DNA of 64,000 bases from Forficula auricularia (Eukaryota > Arthropoda > Insecta > Dermaptera > Forficulidae): assembly GCA_024734495.1 (NCBI GenBank), contig JALMQS010000061.1, forward strand, positions 10,229,601 to 10,293,600. Reading direction: 5' to 3'. Numbering within the stretch: the stretch's first letter is position 1; the number at the start of each line of letters is the position of its first letter. Positions 32,413 through 43,371 of the stretch are shown here, one piece after another. A program made the translations under genes and the position numbers. Under the pieces are notes generated by a model. The model was not told the origin of the DNA. It saw nothing but the letters and a program-made list of their open reading frames with translations, and searched no databases.

Positions 32413-32957
32413 AATATATATTTATATAAGTTTTCCGTTTAACCGCATGTTTTGTTTGACCAGATATTATTTCCCACTTCCCAATAAGCTATAAAGGGCT
32501 GACATTTTAGAGATCTCTAGATAATGACATCAAACTTATACGAAAAATCGAAAATTTTTAAGTCTAAGGTCACACTAAGACTATTGGGGAAGGGGAGGAG
32601 AAACCTATACATAAAATGAAAATAGCCATATATCAACAATGGTAAATTCCAAGGATAATGAGCTCTCATGTTTAAGTTTAATATCAGATTCTGAAACTAT
32701 TGCGTCCGCCAATTAATAATTGAGATTGCTCCGATATATTCACTAAACAGAGTTCACACTAGTGAAAAAGTATTTAGGCCCTAGCGATCGCAATCGCTAA
32801 GCTCGCGCCGTCCATATGGAGAACTTAAGCAGGAAGTATTCAGTACTCAAAGGGTAAAAGGTTGAAATTTCGTTTAAATCAAACATAATTAATCTTATCT
32901 ATAACGCACAAAAAAGCGTAGACATTGCTTTCTGAACTAATTTAGATTTATATAGAC
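32413..32957. other. AT-rich DNA, nothing recognised
   Basis: No feature seen; a GC-richer patch at 32770-32820 has no match. Confidence 0.5.
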
Positions 32958-32969
32958 TTAAAAATTGGG

Positions 32970-33137
32970 AAGTTTTTAACTTGTAAACTCCTGATGATGG
33001 ACTTATAATCCGAAATATATTGATTTTGTATAAACCTCTTTGAGTTTTATTTCATTCACTGTGAAACTACACACCCTTTACTTTATTAATTAATATCATG
33101 TTTCACCTAAAACCTACACCACTTTCTCTAAGTAAAA
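32970..33137 (+). mobile_element. HF3 hammerhead-bearing retroposon, single 168 bp unit
   Basis: It is flanked by the 12 bp direct repeat TTAAAAATTGGG (32958-32969 and 33138-33149). The core starts 22 bases from the 5' end. The 3' part reads ATGTTTCACCT...CTACACCAC. It is the most compact autonomous-looking unit in the window and the size of published retrozymes (recollection). Confidence 0.82.
32991..33021 (+). ncRNA. Hammerhead-like core (HF3)
   Basis: CTGATGA (32991-32997), extra T, stem II GGA...TCC, GAAA, then ATATAT and T. Helix III ATATAT is self-complementary. Stem I: AAACTC upstream pairs with GATTTT downstream with one mismatch. Confidence 0.55.
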
Positions 33138-33149
33138 TTAAAAATTGGG

Positions 33150-34950
33150 GATCTCAAATTTAATTTTTAAAGCAGTCAAAACGCGATGTTGCTTAATCTT
33201 TAAGCGAGTCGTTAAAAAACGACATATCATTCGATTCTAATTAATTGAGAAATCGACTTAGTACAAGGTCTCACTTCTGGGAAAAAAATATTTTGATAGA
33301 TTTTTTAATTAAACTAATTATTAACAGGTGGTTGAATCAAAATAAAACAAGTGGTTGATTAAATAAAACACAAATACATTACCTAGTGAAGATTGGTCCT
33401 CCAGGTGCTTATGTGTGATTTAAACAAAATTTCAAACTTACATAAATTTAATCACAAAAATACAAGCTTTAACAGTTACATACTTATAGTATATAAATTT
33501 ATTTAAAAAATTTAATTGATCCATCCCCTACCTCTTAGAAAAATTTTTGTAGACCACCTTGGCTTTAGGAGTAAATAAATATATAAATAAGTATAAGTAA
33601 AAGTGTAGTGAATATTAAAAAATGTAAGATTTTATCATTCTTTTGTTTGCTTAAATTTTGATATTTATTCATCTACTGTCTCCTGTTCATGGAATATTAA
33701 CATCCGGCTTCCGGTCAGACAAGCTTTTCAAAGAACATAATTTCCTAGTCGTTTACTAAAAAGTTCTACGTACTTTTTGGCTGATATGCCGTTAGAAAAT
33801 TTAACCGCTAGAATTCTATGAAGGAAAACAAACTTTTTATTTTATGTTATTTATTTAACGAACCTTGAATGACAGACGTATAGCGGTCACTGAAATGAGA
33901 GGTGCAGGAGAACGATGTCCCTAATGAGCAATTGAGGTTTCTTCAAGAGAAATGGATCTCTTGGAAAAATATTTTGGAAATTTATATATCCAAACACATT
34001 TTAAATTGATTTGTCCATGTGAAATATTATTTTATATAAGTGATCAATTATTATCAAAATTCAAAAAAGAAGAAATATATTTTTTGTCACCTTTACAAAC
34101 TTTACGAATATTATAATTCTTTATCTTATTATATAAAAGGAGCAATTCATGTATATACCGGGTGAGTTTTTTTATCTTTAGACAGTCTTATAACTCAAAA
34201 ACAGTGCATTATATGAAAAAAAGTTTCAAATAAAAGTTTATTTATAACAGGGGGAAACTAAACTATGCTATTGTTTATCGACCTAGAACAACCTTTCAAG
34301 GGTATTTTGAGGTCAACTTCTGTTTTTTAAATGGAAACCTATATGTTTTTGTACATATTCTTAATCTTCAAAAAAAACTGAACAACTTTCATAAGAACTA
34401 TTTTTATATACGACATCAAATAAAAAAATATTAAATCAATTAGATCCCCCAAAAAAATTCTAATAATTATTTTTAACAATTATCTATTATCAAAAAATAA
34501 TGATCAAATATTTAATTATTAAATAAATAATTTAATAATAATTAATAATTTTTTCGACACTGTTCTGAGACATCCCAGAGTGTATTGCAAGTCTTTTGGA
34601 TGAATTCCAGTTCCAATTTCGTTAATTTGGCCTGTTCCAGTTTCTTCGTAGCCTTTACACTTCCTGTTTTTTTAACAGATTTACAACACAATACAACGAA
34701 GCTCTTGAGGGTGTATTCCTATCAGGAAAACGTTCGGCCTCCATTTAAATGGCAGCCCCATAGCACTTCTTCCACATACACCATAAATTAAGACCATTTC
34801 AATTCTGTCTTCAACAAAAAATGAAGTCGGTTTTATTTTTTTTATAAAAATCATTTTTCTCTTACTCCTAACAACACGAAATATATCGAAATCTAAACTC
34901 ACTTTTGGTTTTATTTCATTTTATGCGAAACCCACCTCGCAATTTTACCC
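33150..34950. other. AT-rich DNA; half of a TA-type MITE near 34150
   Basis: TATACCGGGTGAG at about 34154 begins a block typical of TA-flanked MITE ends, but no partner end was found. At 34585-34902 opposed open frames share an ATTTAAAT-centred palindrome and show no protein family. Confidence 0.4.
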
Positions 34951-35027
34951 AATTTTCTATTTATTGAAGGACACAATAAAAGAGTGTGTCTTCTCCTGGA
35001 ATTATAAATTGTATTTATTTATAACGA

Positions 35028-35062
35028 GACTATAGTTTCGAGGACTTTGCCCTCTTCATCAG
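35028..35062 (-). ncRNA. Hammerhead-like core (HF2, left arm)
   Basis: Minus strand: CTGATGA, extra A, stem II GAGGGC/GTCCTC with one G-U wobble, GAAAC, TATA, GTC. Confidence 0.58.
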
Positions 35063-35086
35063 TCTATTACTGAGACTTACTATAGA

Positions 35087-35121
35087 CTGATGAAGAGGAC
35101 AAAGCCCTCGAAACTATGGTC
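35087..35121 (+). ncRNA. Hammerhead-like core (HF2, right arm)
   Basis: CTGATGA, extra A, stem II with one A-C mismatch, GAAACTATG, GTC. Helix III has one change, giving a G-U pair in the dimer form. Confidence 0.5.
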
Positions 35122-35514
35122 TCGTTATAAATAAAATTTATAATTCCAGCAGAAGGCACACTTTTTATTGTCTCCTTCAATATATAAAAATTCTGCTACC
35201 CTCGGCACAAAAACTTTCAATTTTATTTTCCATAAGATAGCAAAAATGATTCAAATATGAAATCTGGAAAATTCTATTCATAATTTAACGTTAAAAAGTT
35301 CCATAAATTTCAAATTAAAACTAAGCGAAATAAAGCTTAACGAGATTCAAATATGACACGGTATTATGATACTCTTGACGATCTGAGATTTTAGGGGATG
35401 CGGTATCCACAGCATCCATGGACCGCACGCCACTGGTATACTATATATGTATTTATGAATGTATAAATGTATATAAAATGAATAATGGCTAACCCCGTTG
35501 TGTATATTAATTTT

Positions 35515-36060
35515 TTATATTGAATTGTAGACCCTAAAGAATCCTCCGGAACGTTGGTTTTTAAGTGAGTAAAAAGACGTATTTCCAATAAATCTATTTA
35601 TTCGTGAGAATTTTTAAGCTAGTGCATAGCTTTTATCGCGGGCTTTGAGCGCGGCGACCGAATCAAGAAATTCCGTAACGAAAATAAACATAACACCCCC
35701 CACTCCGACCGGCACAGCGGTGCGGCGTTGAAAGCCGTGCATCGTCTAACGTCGTTTCAGTTCGGCAGACTTCAGCACGGTGTTTGTGTGCGTGCGACTA
35801 GACGTATGCGTGTAGACTGTACGAAGCTCGCACGGATCGAGACGAGCTGTTCCGAAATCGGACGAATACGTAAGCAGCTGTTTGTGAAAAAATATTTCAT
35901 AAATATTATAATTGCATAAGTTGATAAAAAATGCTATGCAATAGCTTTACCGCGGCAGTCCCCGAGTGCCACACATCTATTTTTTTTTTATTCTTCTTGG
36001 GGTGCCTTTCCATCGCTTCTCAATTAAAATTTCTAACAGTCGGTCTCTCTCTGAAGAGAA
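35515..36060. mobile_element. HF4 retroposon split by a CpG-rich insertion
   Basis: Left part: AAGAATCCTCCGGAACGTTG (a decayed core) and CCAATAAATCTATTTATTCG. Right part: TGCCTTTCCATCGCTTCTCA and GGTCTCTCTCTGAAGAGAAA, the HF4 3' end. Between them lies unrelated GC-rich DNA (about 35620-35895). Confidence 0.6.
35620..35895 (+). promoter_or_regulatory. CpG-rich island, possible promoter and first exon
   Basis: Strongly GC- and CpG-rich compared with the roughly 70% AT surroundings (GCGGGCTTTGAGCGCGGCGA, CGGCACAGCGGTGCGGCG). It contains an initiator-like TTCAGTTCGG and ends near a strong splice donor, ATACGTAAGC (about 35866). It might be the 5' end of a host gene, or a retroelement promoter (5' UTR or LTR), since it interrupts an HF4 copy. 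The 63-codon frame has no family match. Confidence 0.35.
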
Positions 36061-36535
36061 AATTGTTTCATATTAATATTATTTCCTTAAATAGTGTAGT
36101 TTTTGTAACATTTTTATCTTAAAAAAATTGTAAGGACATTACGGAGATATCCACTAAATAGCTCTGACTTTTTATATTAATGATATTCATTGCCAAATTC
36201 TATTCTAATTTAAATGAAATCTTTATATTTTTGATTTTTATTAAAAGAAGGGGATTTTTATTATTCATTCTATACTCAACTTTTTTTAAACTAGGTATAG
36301 ACAAACATTATAAATTAATCATTTCCGATGAGATCATCGCCAAATTGATAACGTTAGATAAGAAAATTATATTTGATAAAAATTCGTATTTAATATAATT
36401 GATAAAAAATAATCTAATAATAATAATAATAATAATAAAATCAGACCAGATATTTTTTATTTCATAATATTATACTAGATAACATCAGAAGATAAGATAA
36501 AATTACTATTACAAAAGATAGTTTAAGTTTTTTAC
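36061..36535. other. AT-rich DNA with (AAT)n
   Basis: A short (AATAAT)n run lies at 36413-36438. Nothing else seen. Confidence 0.5.
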
Positions 36536-36809
36536 TTTATCCATAGCGCCACTTCGGATATTTGTCGGCCGAAGTCTTCAACGATTGCCCGTGCGAATGA
36601 TAGAAAACCGCCTAGGTTAATCTATGAATTAGTAGGTTAAAATTTCTCAAGAAAAATATCATTTGGATCAACAGTCATCGACTCCTATATCACATCCAAT
36701 CGTTGGTTCCAGTCCGGTACGCAGAAGAGACGTGCCCAGTGCCCACCCGCCCGTTGAATACAGGAGGTTTGCGCCTGGAAAGCAGACCCGCAGAAACGAT
36801 CACTAAAGC

Positions 36810-37250
36810 CTGGTTCACACGAGACATTTTTTTCTTACTTGTTCCACCTACTTGCAATTTGAAGCTACTTCAGTCAGGCTGATTTTTCGTCTGTTGGGTT
36901 CACACGGAGGTTTTTCAGAAAATTTTCAAGTTAGCCGGCTCGGTTGCGCGCGAATGCTTTGATCCAAACAGCTGGTCTATCATCTTTCAGTTTCAGCTCA
37001 GATGCAAATAAAAATGGTTGGCAATAATATTATTGCAGAAATTATCAATCGCAGACGAATTTGGAAGCCATATTCTCTTTATTCATTGAAGTAAAGAGTT
37101 GAACAGTGAGAAACAAAAAATATCAGCTTTTCTGTGAAATCAGCTTATGTATTTGGCCAATTCCCATGTCACCCAAGTGATAAAATAATGCTTCCTTATT
37201 GGCTGGCCACTGCCACCTTCAAGTAGCTAAACTTTTTTTAGAACATCCTC
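36810..37250 (+). mobile_element. Harbinger-like remnant (tentative)
   Basis: AGCCTGGTTCACACGAGAC is the sort of end seen in PIF/Harbinger elements. A later GGTTCACACGGAGG is a second copy of part of it. At about 37014 a short frame, MVGNNIIAEIINRRRIW, resembles the N terminus of Harbinger-type proteins, which often have RRR-W near the start. No opposite terminus was found, so this stays tentative. Confidence 0.35.
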
Positions 37251-37329
37251 TATCTTTTGAATCAAGCAAGCATGCTATTAAGACAGTCAGGAGTGACGTC
37301 ATTTCGACCCCAAACACTTAAAAATTAGC

Positions 37330-39030
37330 TTTTTAAAACATGCAGGTTTCTTTTTTTGCAATAAAATATATGATTGACCTACGAGTTTACTTAGATATTT
37401 AATTTAAAAAATCACATAAATGCTGTTTGGATGTAAACATAAACAGTAGAAATACAACGCATTGCCAAATCATACAAGATTTATTATCAATTGATTTGAA
37501 TAAATCAAAATAACTTTTGTATTTAATTTTTACTTCAAATATTTACGACTTTCATACTTTTTATTTTTTAATTCTGTTATTTTTCATTTTTATTTTAACT
37601 TATTTTATTAAATATTAGATACTACACTTTTTTGACTCAACTGGAGCAAAAGGACCTTCTTAATCTAAGATCAATAAATAAGATTAAAGGCCGTAGAATA
37701 TTTACTAGCAGGAAGAGACATCACTGAGATACATCACCAGAACATAAATATAAGAGAAATTTTCATCACAGAGATTTTCACCATCCCCTGTTTCACCACC
37801 CTTCCATGTTATCATTTAAAATCATCCCCAAACCTCATTTCTCAAATTCCAAAAAAACCCCACAGAATACTAGTTTCTCTAACTAGAAACTATTTTTTTT
37901 TATTTTTATTTATTTGGAGAAAACAACAGTCATAGTTCAAAAAAAATACACAATACAAAACAAACATAATATAGATCAGAAAAAATAAAAAAACTATGAC
38001 TTATTACACATTTTCTCACTGAGAGATATAGTATAAAACAAAGTTGGAATCTAGGGACAGAGCCCAAAATACAAATTTTAGCATGTTGAATGATTCTTAT
38101 CCATTTTCAAACTCAATAGAAGGAATCGCATGGAACTGGACAATTACATTTAAATTAAATTAACAAAAAACAAAACAATAACTTAGAACAGAGCCTCTCT
38201 CAAACAAACCAAAAGGCTCGCCGGCTCACCCGACCCCCCAGTGGCTCACTCTCACCCAACCTAAAATGACTCAAACAGCCAAAAAGTTAAATCAATCAAA
38301 GTTTTATTTTATATAGTCACCAAAATTAAAATCAAAAAGTAAATAAATTAAATCGTATGAGTCAACTATATGGTAATCCTACGTCCTGAGGCTTATTCCA
38401 TTCTCATCTAAATTTAATTCAACAAAGACAAGTCTATGATCGAGACTTTGAGGTGGACTGATGATTTATTTTTTGGTTGGGGTTTAAAATGAGTCTTACA
38501 ATCAGGGGAAGAAATAAGAGAAAAAAATTGAGAGTTGAGGATAAGGGTTGGCCGAGGCTTTGAGTCTCGTCGTCGTCGAGGGTCTTTTCTATGTTCTTGG
38601 ATCATCAGTCAAAAAATATCTTCACTCCTGATTCAATCCAATCTTTAAATCTTAATAGCTCTAGCCTTCTTCTGAGAAATCATATCTAATAAATACAAAA
38701 TTAATCAAAATTACTTATCAAATCACGTTTCGGGCCCCACCCAGTTAGTACAAATATGCAAAATGACATCTTATTGTCTTCTTAGCTTGGTCATGCCAAA
38801 AAATATATCTACAGATCTACACCATACATCCCAGTCTGAAAGAACCTGGGGTAATGATTTGGTTGCCTCTACAAAATGTGGCAATATTTGTAAACAAATT
38901 GTGTGAAATAGTTCAAATGAAAATGTCTATAGCTGTGTAACGAGTGAGTTCATATAATATTTTAAATCTGAAACGACCTTTAAATCGCTTTAAAAGTCTC
39001 CCCTTCTCTCTGATGATGATGATGACTGTG
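37330..39030. other. AT-rich DNA, nothing recognised
   Basis: No open frame with family motifs, no inverted repeats noted. A CCGGCTCACCCGACCCCCC patch lies at 38220. Confidence 0.5.
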
Positions 39031-39045
39031 TTAACTTAAACAATT

Positions 39046-39226
39046 TTTTTTTTTTTTTTGGTTTTTCGTCCTTTCTAGCCATTATCCAATTTTCGATACT
39101 ATTATATTTTGAAATTTTGTCTTCTATCTAGGGATCAGATTTTAGCCGGTTGTCGCGAGTTGGTCTCGGACCCGAGTCCACTTGATTAGCAGGCTGGTAC
39201 GCTATCCCCTCGGCCAACCCGACCCC
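39046..39226 (-). mobile_element. tRNA-Ser-derived SINE, 181 bp
   Basis: Read from the minus strand it starts GGGGTCGGGTTGGCCGAGG (A box), has CTGCTAATC in the anticodon arm (GCT, serine-like) and a B box GGGTCCGAGACC. It ends in 14 As. The 13-14 bp duplications AACTTAAACAATT (39033-39045) and AACTTGAAACAATT (39227-39240) frame it, a typical LINE-mobilised insertion. Confidence 0.88.
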
Positions 39227-39450
39227 AACTTGAAACAATTAAATTGATTTATTGAATCTAATAATTATATTCTACTTCCACAATAGAGGAGATCCTTTTA
39301 TTTAGGAAATATAGAAATACATAATTCTAATACAATCACAAAATAGTCAATAAAATTTCTATCCCTGTTACATACTAATGTTTAATTCAATTGTATTTTC
39401 TAAAAATGAAATTAATTTTTTCTCAATATATTTTCTTTTGATTTTTTTTT

Positions 39451-39630
39451 TACTTTACCATACATGGATGGTATGGTCAAGTATTGTAATCGTGAATGGA
39501 AAAGTGTTTTTTTGCTTCGCTTTTTCGAAAATATCTCAAAAACGGCTGAAACTATTTTGATTAAAAAAATTGGGAGAAAGCATTTAGCTCTACAAAAAAG
39601 CCCTAATAAGTAGTAATAGTTGTATGGCAT
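39451..39630 (+). mobile_element. Family A repeat, copy 5, truncated
   Basis: Only the first 180 bases of the family are present, from ACTTTACCATAC to the CTCTACAAAAAAGC block. The minisatellite is absent. Confidence 0.7.
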
Positions 39631-39865
39631 TATCTATTACAGAGGTGGCCTACCCATCGATCGACATCGACCTGTCGATTGCGTTATGATTTATAGTCGA
39701 TCTTCGTAAGTACTTTAAATTTTGGCATTTAATTAATTATTTAGTATTTCTCATTGATTGATCTCTTTGTATTCATACGTAAATATGTATAACGATCTTT
39801 ATGTTATATTTGTTATTAATAAATAAATATACAGCTGAACTAATATATTAGATTACATTTTCTCA

Positions 39866-40000
39866 TCAGAGAGAGACGGACTGGTAGAAATTTTAATTGA
39901 TAAGTGATTGGATTTCCAATAAATCTATTTTATTCGAGAGAATTTTTTTCACTATCCTTGGGCTGCCTTTCCATGACTTCTCAACTAAACCAATAGTTAT
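39866..40000 (+). mobile_element. HF4 fragment
   Basis: GAGAGACGGACTGGTAGAAA is followed by AATAAATCTATTTTATTCGA and TTGGGCTGCCTTTCCATGAC. This is a deletion derivative without a core. Confidence 0.6.
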
Positions 40001-40166
40001 TTAATATTTTATTCCTATCTTCACTCACCATCAAAGGTAGATCGCGACTCATTATTAAAATATAAAGTCAATCTTAATGACCAAGAAGTTGGCCACCCCT
40101 GATCTATTAGATATGTATAGTTAATAGGGATCGTGGTGTTGGTGCAAGTTATAATTCTGTACTTTC

Positions 40167-40197
40167 CTGAAGATGAGCTTACAGCTCGATATATATA
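40167..40197 (+). ncRNA. Hammerhead-like core (HF3), split by insertion in helix III
   Basis: CTGAAGA, extra T, perfect stem II GAGC-TTACA-GCTC, then GATATATATA. The GAA box is changed to GAT, and the Ginger element has inserted within the ATATAT helix III. Confidence 0.45.
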
Positions 40198-41523
40198 TGT
40201 TACCGGCCAAACCCGATTTTAGGACAAACTAGTTTTGCCTAGGCTAAACTAGTTCGACCTATACGCGATAGGATTAACTAGTATAGCCTAGTCCAAACTA
40301 ATTTGTCCTAAGCCTGATAGGATAAACCAGTTTAGCCTAGGCCAAACTAGTTGATCCTGATATAAATACGCACACTCTAGGATAAACTAGTATGGCCTAG
40401 TCCAAACATTATAGTATATTTAGAAAGTCAAAATAAATAGATAAACTGAATAAAATAAATCATAAATGATATTCAGGATGAAGATGATTTAAGGAAGGTA
40501 ATAGAAGATGATTGCAATGTTAACCTGATAGAAGACAGTGATGATAACGTTGCCGAAGTTAGTAACCAAGAAAAAGTTTCTTCATCTGAAAATGGCATTC
40601 ATAAAGCTAGAACAACTGCAGCAGAAAATCTTGTGAAACAGGCTAAGAAAATGAAAGCTACTTCTGACAAGTCTCATCCACCTGCCAACATTGGAGATAA
40701 TGTGACTATACCGATTCCAGATGTTGACAAAGGCAAAGGTGATCTCAGAAACATCATTGGAGTTATTCTTCAGAAAAATGACGAAGGTTTTTACAAAGTT
40801 GGCACCAAACATGGTGTACTTCAGAAACTATATTGCAGGTTTTATTTTTTCTTACTTAATTACTTATCTATCTTTCTGGAGCATTAATGATATTCTAAAG
40901 TAGCTAATATGTTTTTTTTTCAGATCAGAATTCGACATTTGCAATCAAACTTTTTTAAAGGTTGCAGATGTAAACCAAGGCTCTGAAATATCGTTAAGGA
41001 CTGCAGCTACGAAACATTCAGTTGGATCAGGCCAAGGTTTTGTGAGATGCAGCTGCAACAAAAACTGTTCCACAAACAGATGCCAGTGCAAGAAGGCAAT
41101 GATACTCTGCAATTCTAAGTGCCACCAAAGCACACCATGTAAAAATAAATAACAATTTTAATAATTGAGATATGATTATTGCTTCTATTAAAAAAACACT
41201 TATTATTAAATTTGTTATAGTATGATTGTTTGTATTACCAATTATCCATAACTTTTAACGACGAATCATTATCGTTTTAATAAAAATGATTATTTTTCCA
41301 ATTACGGAGTATTTTATTCAGTTTATCTATTTATTTTGACTTTCTAAATATACCTACTATAATGTTTGGACTAGGCCATACTAGTTTATCCAAGAGTGTG
41401 CGTATTTATATCAGGATCAACTAGTTTGGCCTAGGCTAAACTGGTTTATCCTATCGGGCTTAGGACAAAACAAAAGCCTAGGCAAAACTAGGTTTGTCCT
41501 AAAATCGGGTTTGGCCGGTAACA
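40198..41523. mobile_element. Ginger-like DNA transposon, internally deleted, 1326 bp
   Basis: Long terminal inverted repeats (about 200-250 bp) start TGTTACCGGCCAAACCCG and end CGGGTTTGGCCGGTAACA. They are flanked by TATA on both sides (40194-40197 and 41524-41527). The TGT...ACA ends and 4 bp duplication are those described for Ginger elements, whose integrase resembles that of Gypsy retrotransposons. The arms are rich in ACTAGTTT and CCTAGGC repeats. The only coding content is the C-terminal piece of a KRBA2-like protein, so the integrase part has been deleted. Confidence 0.8.
40459..41152 (+). pseudogene. C-terminal fragment of a KRBA2-like transposon integrase protein
   Basis: Two exons: 40459-40838 and 40924-41152, joined across an 85 base GT-AG intron (donor GCAG|GTTTT, acceptor TTTTTCAG|A). 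The frame starts immediately after the left terminal repeat, with no upstream integrase core (no DDE region). It reads an acidic stretch, then NIGDNVTIPIPDVDKGKGD, LRNIIGVILQ, then after the junction EISLRTAA, GQGFVRCSCNKNCST and a cysteine-rich tail (CQCKKA, CNSKCHQ, PCKNK-stop). This order (PxPxVDxGxGD..NI.GVI, then a zinc-binding C-x-C cluster) is that of animal KRBA2-like proteins encoded by Ginger-type elements. The fragment has no stop or frameshift, so the deletion is recent or the piece is maintained. Confidence 0.8.
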
Positions 41524-41659
41524 TATACATTGAAAAAATTTAATCTTTTATTTTTTTAATCTTAATGTGAAACAAGTGACCTAGAAATCTTAACTCATAG
41601 TAAATAAATATTTCATATAATATTCATTTACTTTTATCTTTAGATATGTATAGGTAAAT

Positions 41660-41954
41660 TTGGAAAAAATTATCCAAATTTGTTATCCTCGAGATTGATT
41701 TAAATATTCTCAACTCAAACATTTGTTAATTCTATACTTTAAATTAAATCATACTAATTATTTTATTTTTAAAAATAAAGAAAAAATTCATTACAAATAA
41801 ATTCCCAGAAATGAACAATTTATTATTGATTAACATTTTCAACATAATACAGATTCTCTCGTGCACCTGAAATTAATGACCTAGAATCCTGCATATGAAT
41901 GATGGAAAACAATTCAACCTGGTTCTAGTTTTTATAAGAATTTAAAATATAGAC
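41660..41954. other. AT-rich DNA, nothing recognised
   Basis: No feature seen. Confidence 0.5.
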
Positions 41955-41970
41955 GAGACATATTATTAAT

Positions 41971-42294
41971 AACATTTAGGGAAATCGGTGTTGGTTTATA
42001 GTGAAACATATTAAACACAGCAGTTTTTTGACGGGTTATAGTGGTGTTTCACAAAGAGAAATGAAATTAAAAAATTAAAAAAATTTTTAATTATATTTTG
42101 GAAATTTTTCTATTTATCTCTTTACATATTTCGGGTTACGAGCACTAGCTCAGTCTTTTGTTAAACCTCATGAAGGAGCTCGTAACCCAAAATATGTATA
42201 AAGATAAATAAAAAATCTCCAAAATATAATTAAATTTTTTTAATTTTTATTTCCCCTTTGTGAAACACCACTATAACCGTCAAAAAACTCTTAT
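41971..42294. mobile_element. HF3-related inverted dimer with decayed cores
   Basis: A 16 bp direct repeat GAGACATATTATTAAT flanks it (41955-41970 and 42295-42310). The two arms (CCACTATAA...GGGTTACGAGC and inverse) meet near 42155. Each arm end retains an eroded hammerhead-like box: CTCATGAAGGAGCTCG...CCCAAAATAT on plus, CTGAGCTAGTGCTCG...CCCGAAATAT on minus. Confidence 0.72.
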
Positions 42295-42379
42295 GAGACA
42301 TATTATTAATCGCAAATTTGATGCTTCTTTCGTTGAGTTTGTTATCAAAAGAAAAGATTCGGCTGAACGCATCTAGATT

Positions 42380-42550
42380 AGGCATTTTTAATGAGATAAT
42401 CTCATTAGAATGTATAACGTTCAACTCCTAAATCCAAGGTTTTCAAGTGATTTTGTGAAGTGCAAAGACTTCACAATCCCTTGAGAATGACCCAGAATAA
42501 GGGTCGAAGCTTTGTGCATTCTGTGAGATAATCTCATTAAAAATGTCTAA
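42380..42550. repeat. Short inverted repeat with a hammerhead-resembling centre
   Basis: ATTTTTAATGAGATAATCTC and its complement bracket a centre with CTTGAGAATGACCC...GGGTCGAAGCTTT. It resembles the HF architecture (box, stem, GAA) but the first box is CTTGAGA rather than CTGANGA. Confidence 0.5.
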
Positions 42551-42559
42551 TCTTTATCC

Positions 42560-43320
42560 GTTCATCCGAAACTTCTCATTTAATATCATTACTAATCGTC
42601 AAATATTTTTATCATTCAACCAAAGATCGGTTTGATGCATTTACTCGCCTCCAATTGATTAATTTTTACTTGTTCTGATCTCTCCCAACACATATATCCT
42701 TTATTGTCTGGGGAAATTATTATTTTAATCTACAAGTTACCTTCCTGCTTTTTGCTACCTCACTATTCAAAATAACATTTCCCGTGTCTAAAGGTGTGAC
42801 CTATAACCTCTCGCTTCCACCAAAATATTCTACCAAGTTCTCTCTGCTTAAAACTTATGATATCTATCTAAACTTTCTCATTCTTTAATATTCAAATATG
42901 ATCAGAAAATTATTATTTATAAATTTCAATTTGAAATATAGACTTGTAATAAATAAAAAATTTAAAATATTTTAGATACTTTTTTTTTTTTAATGCAATC
43001 GAATGCAAGAAGGGGTGCACCAGTAAAGATGCAACTCCTATGGATCTCGAAAGACCCTTGCATTACCGAAGAGAAGGGAAAGTTGATTAAGTGAGAGGGT
43101 GTAGACGTAGGTGTCTATGCACTCCGGTTTTGAAGGTTTGAAGATTATAAATGCTGGGAAAGATGGAGGCTGGGAGAGAGTTCCAGTTCCTTGAAGTCAT
43201 GGGGATATATGTATTGGCGAATGAAGTGGTCAGGCACTTTTCTAATTTGACCGCGAAAGAGTGTTGAGAGTCGGCAAAGCTCGTATAAAATCAAATTACT
43301 CAATTCATTTCTACGCGAAA
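42560..43320. other. AT-rich, then a moderately GC-rich block at 43000-43280
   Basis: The block (CTCGAAAGACCCTTGCATTA, GGAGGCTGGGAGAGAGTTCC) resembles material often found near non-LTR retrotransposon ends. I cannot place it. Confidence 0.35.
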
Positions 43321-43325
43321 CAGCT

Positions 43326-43326
<1 letters not shown>

Positions 43327-43368
<42 letters not shown>
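43327..43368. repeat. (TA)n microsatellite
   Basis: About 20 uninterrupted TA units. Confidence 0.95.

Positions 43369-43369
<1 letters not shown>

Positions 43370-43371
<2 letters not shown>

Larger units (their letters stand above)
34963..35217. mobile_element. HF2 retroposon, complete inverted dimer
   Basis: Arms of about 110-120 bp meet at TCTATTACTGAGACTTACTA (near 35065). The 3' end has TTCTGCTACCCTCGGC. The flanks CAATTTTCTATTT (34950-34962) and CAATTTTATTTT (from 35218) are a duplication with one indel. Cores are present on both strands. Confidence 0.8.
40121..41639 (+). mobile_element. HF3 unit interrupted by a Ginger-like transposon
   Basis: The 14 bp direct repeat TTAGATATGTATAG (40107-40120 and 41640-41653) bounds the whole block. 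If the Ginger element and one copy of its TATA duplication are left out, an HF3 unit of about 190 bp remains, matching 12644-12852. It has CTGAAGATGAGC at the 5' end and GTGAAACAAGTGAC in the 3' half. Confidence 0.82.

Noticed and set aside
39160..39226. A true tRNA-Ser gene on the minus strand
   Set aside because: No proper acceptor stem, and it is framed by 13-14 bp duplications with a poly-A tail, so it is a SINE.
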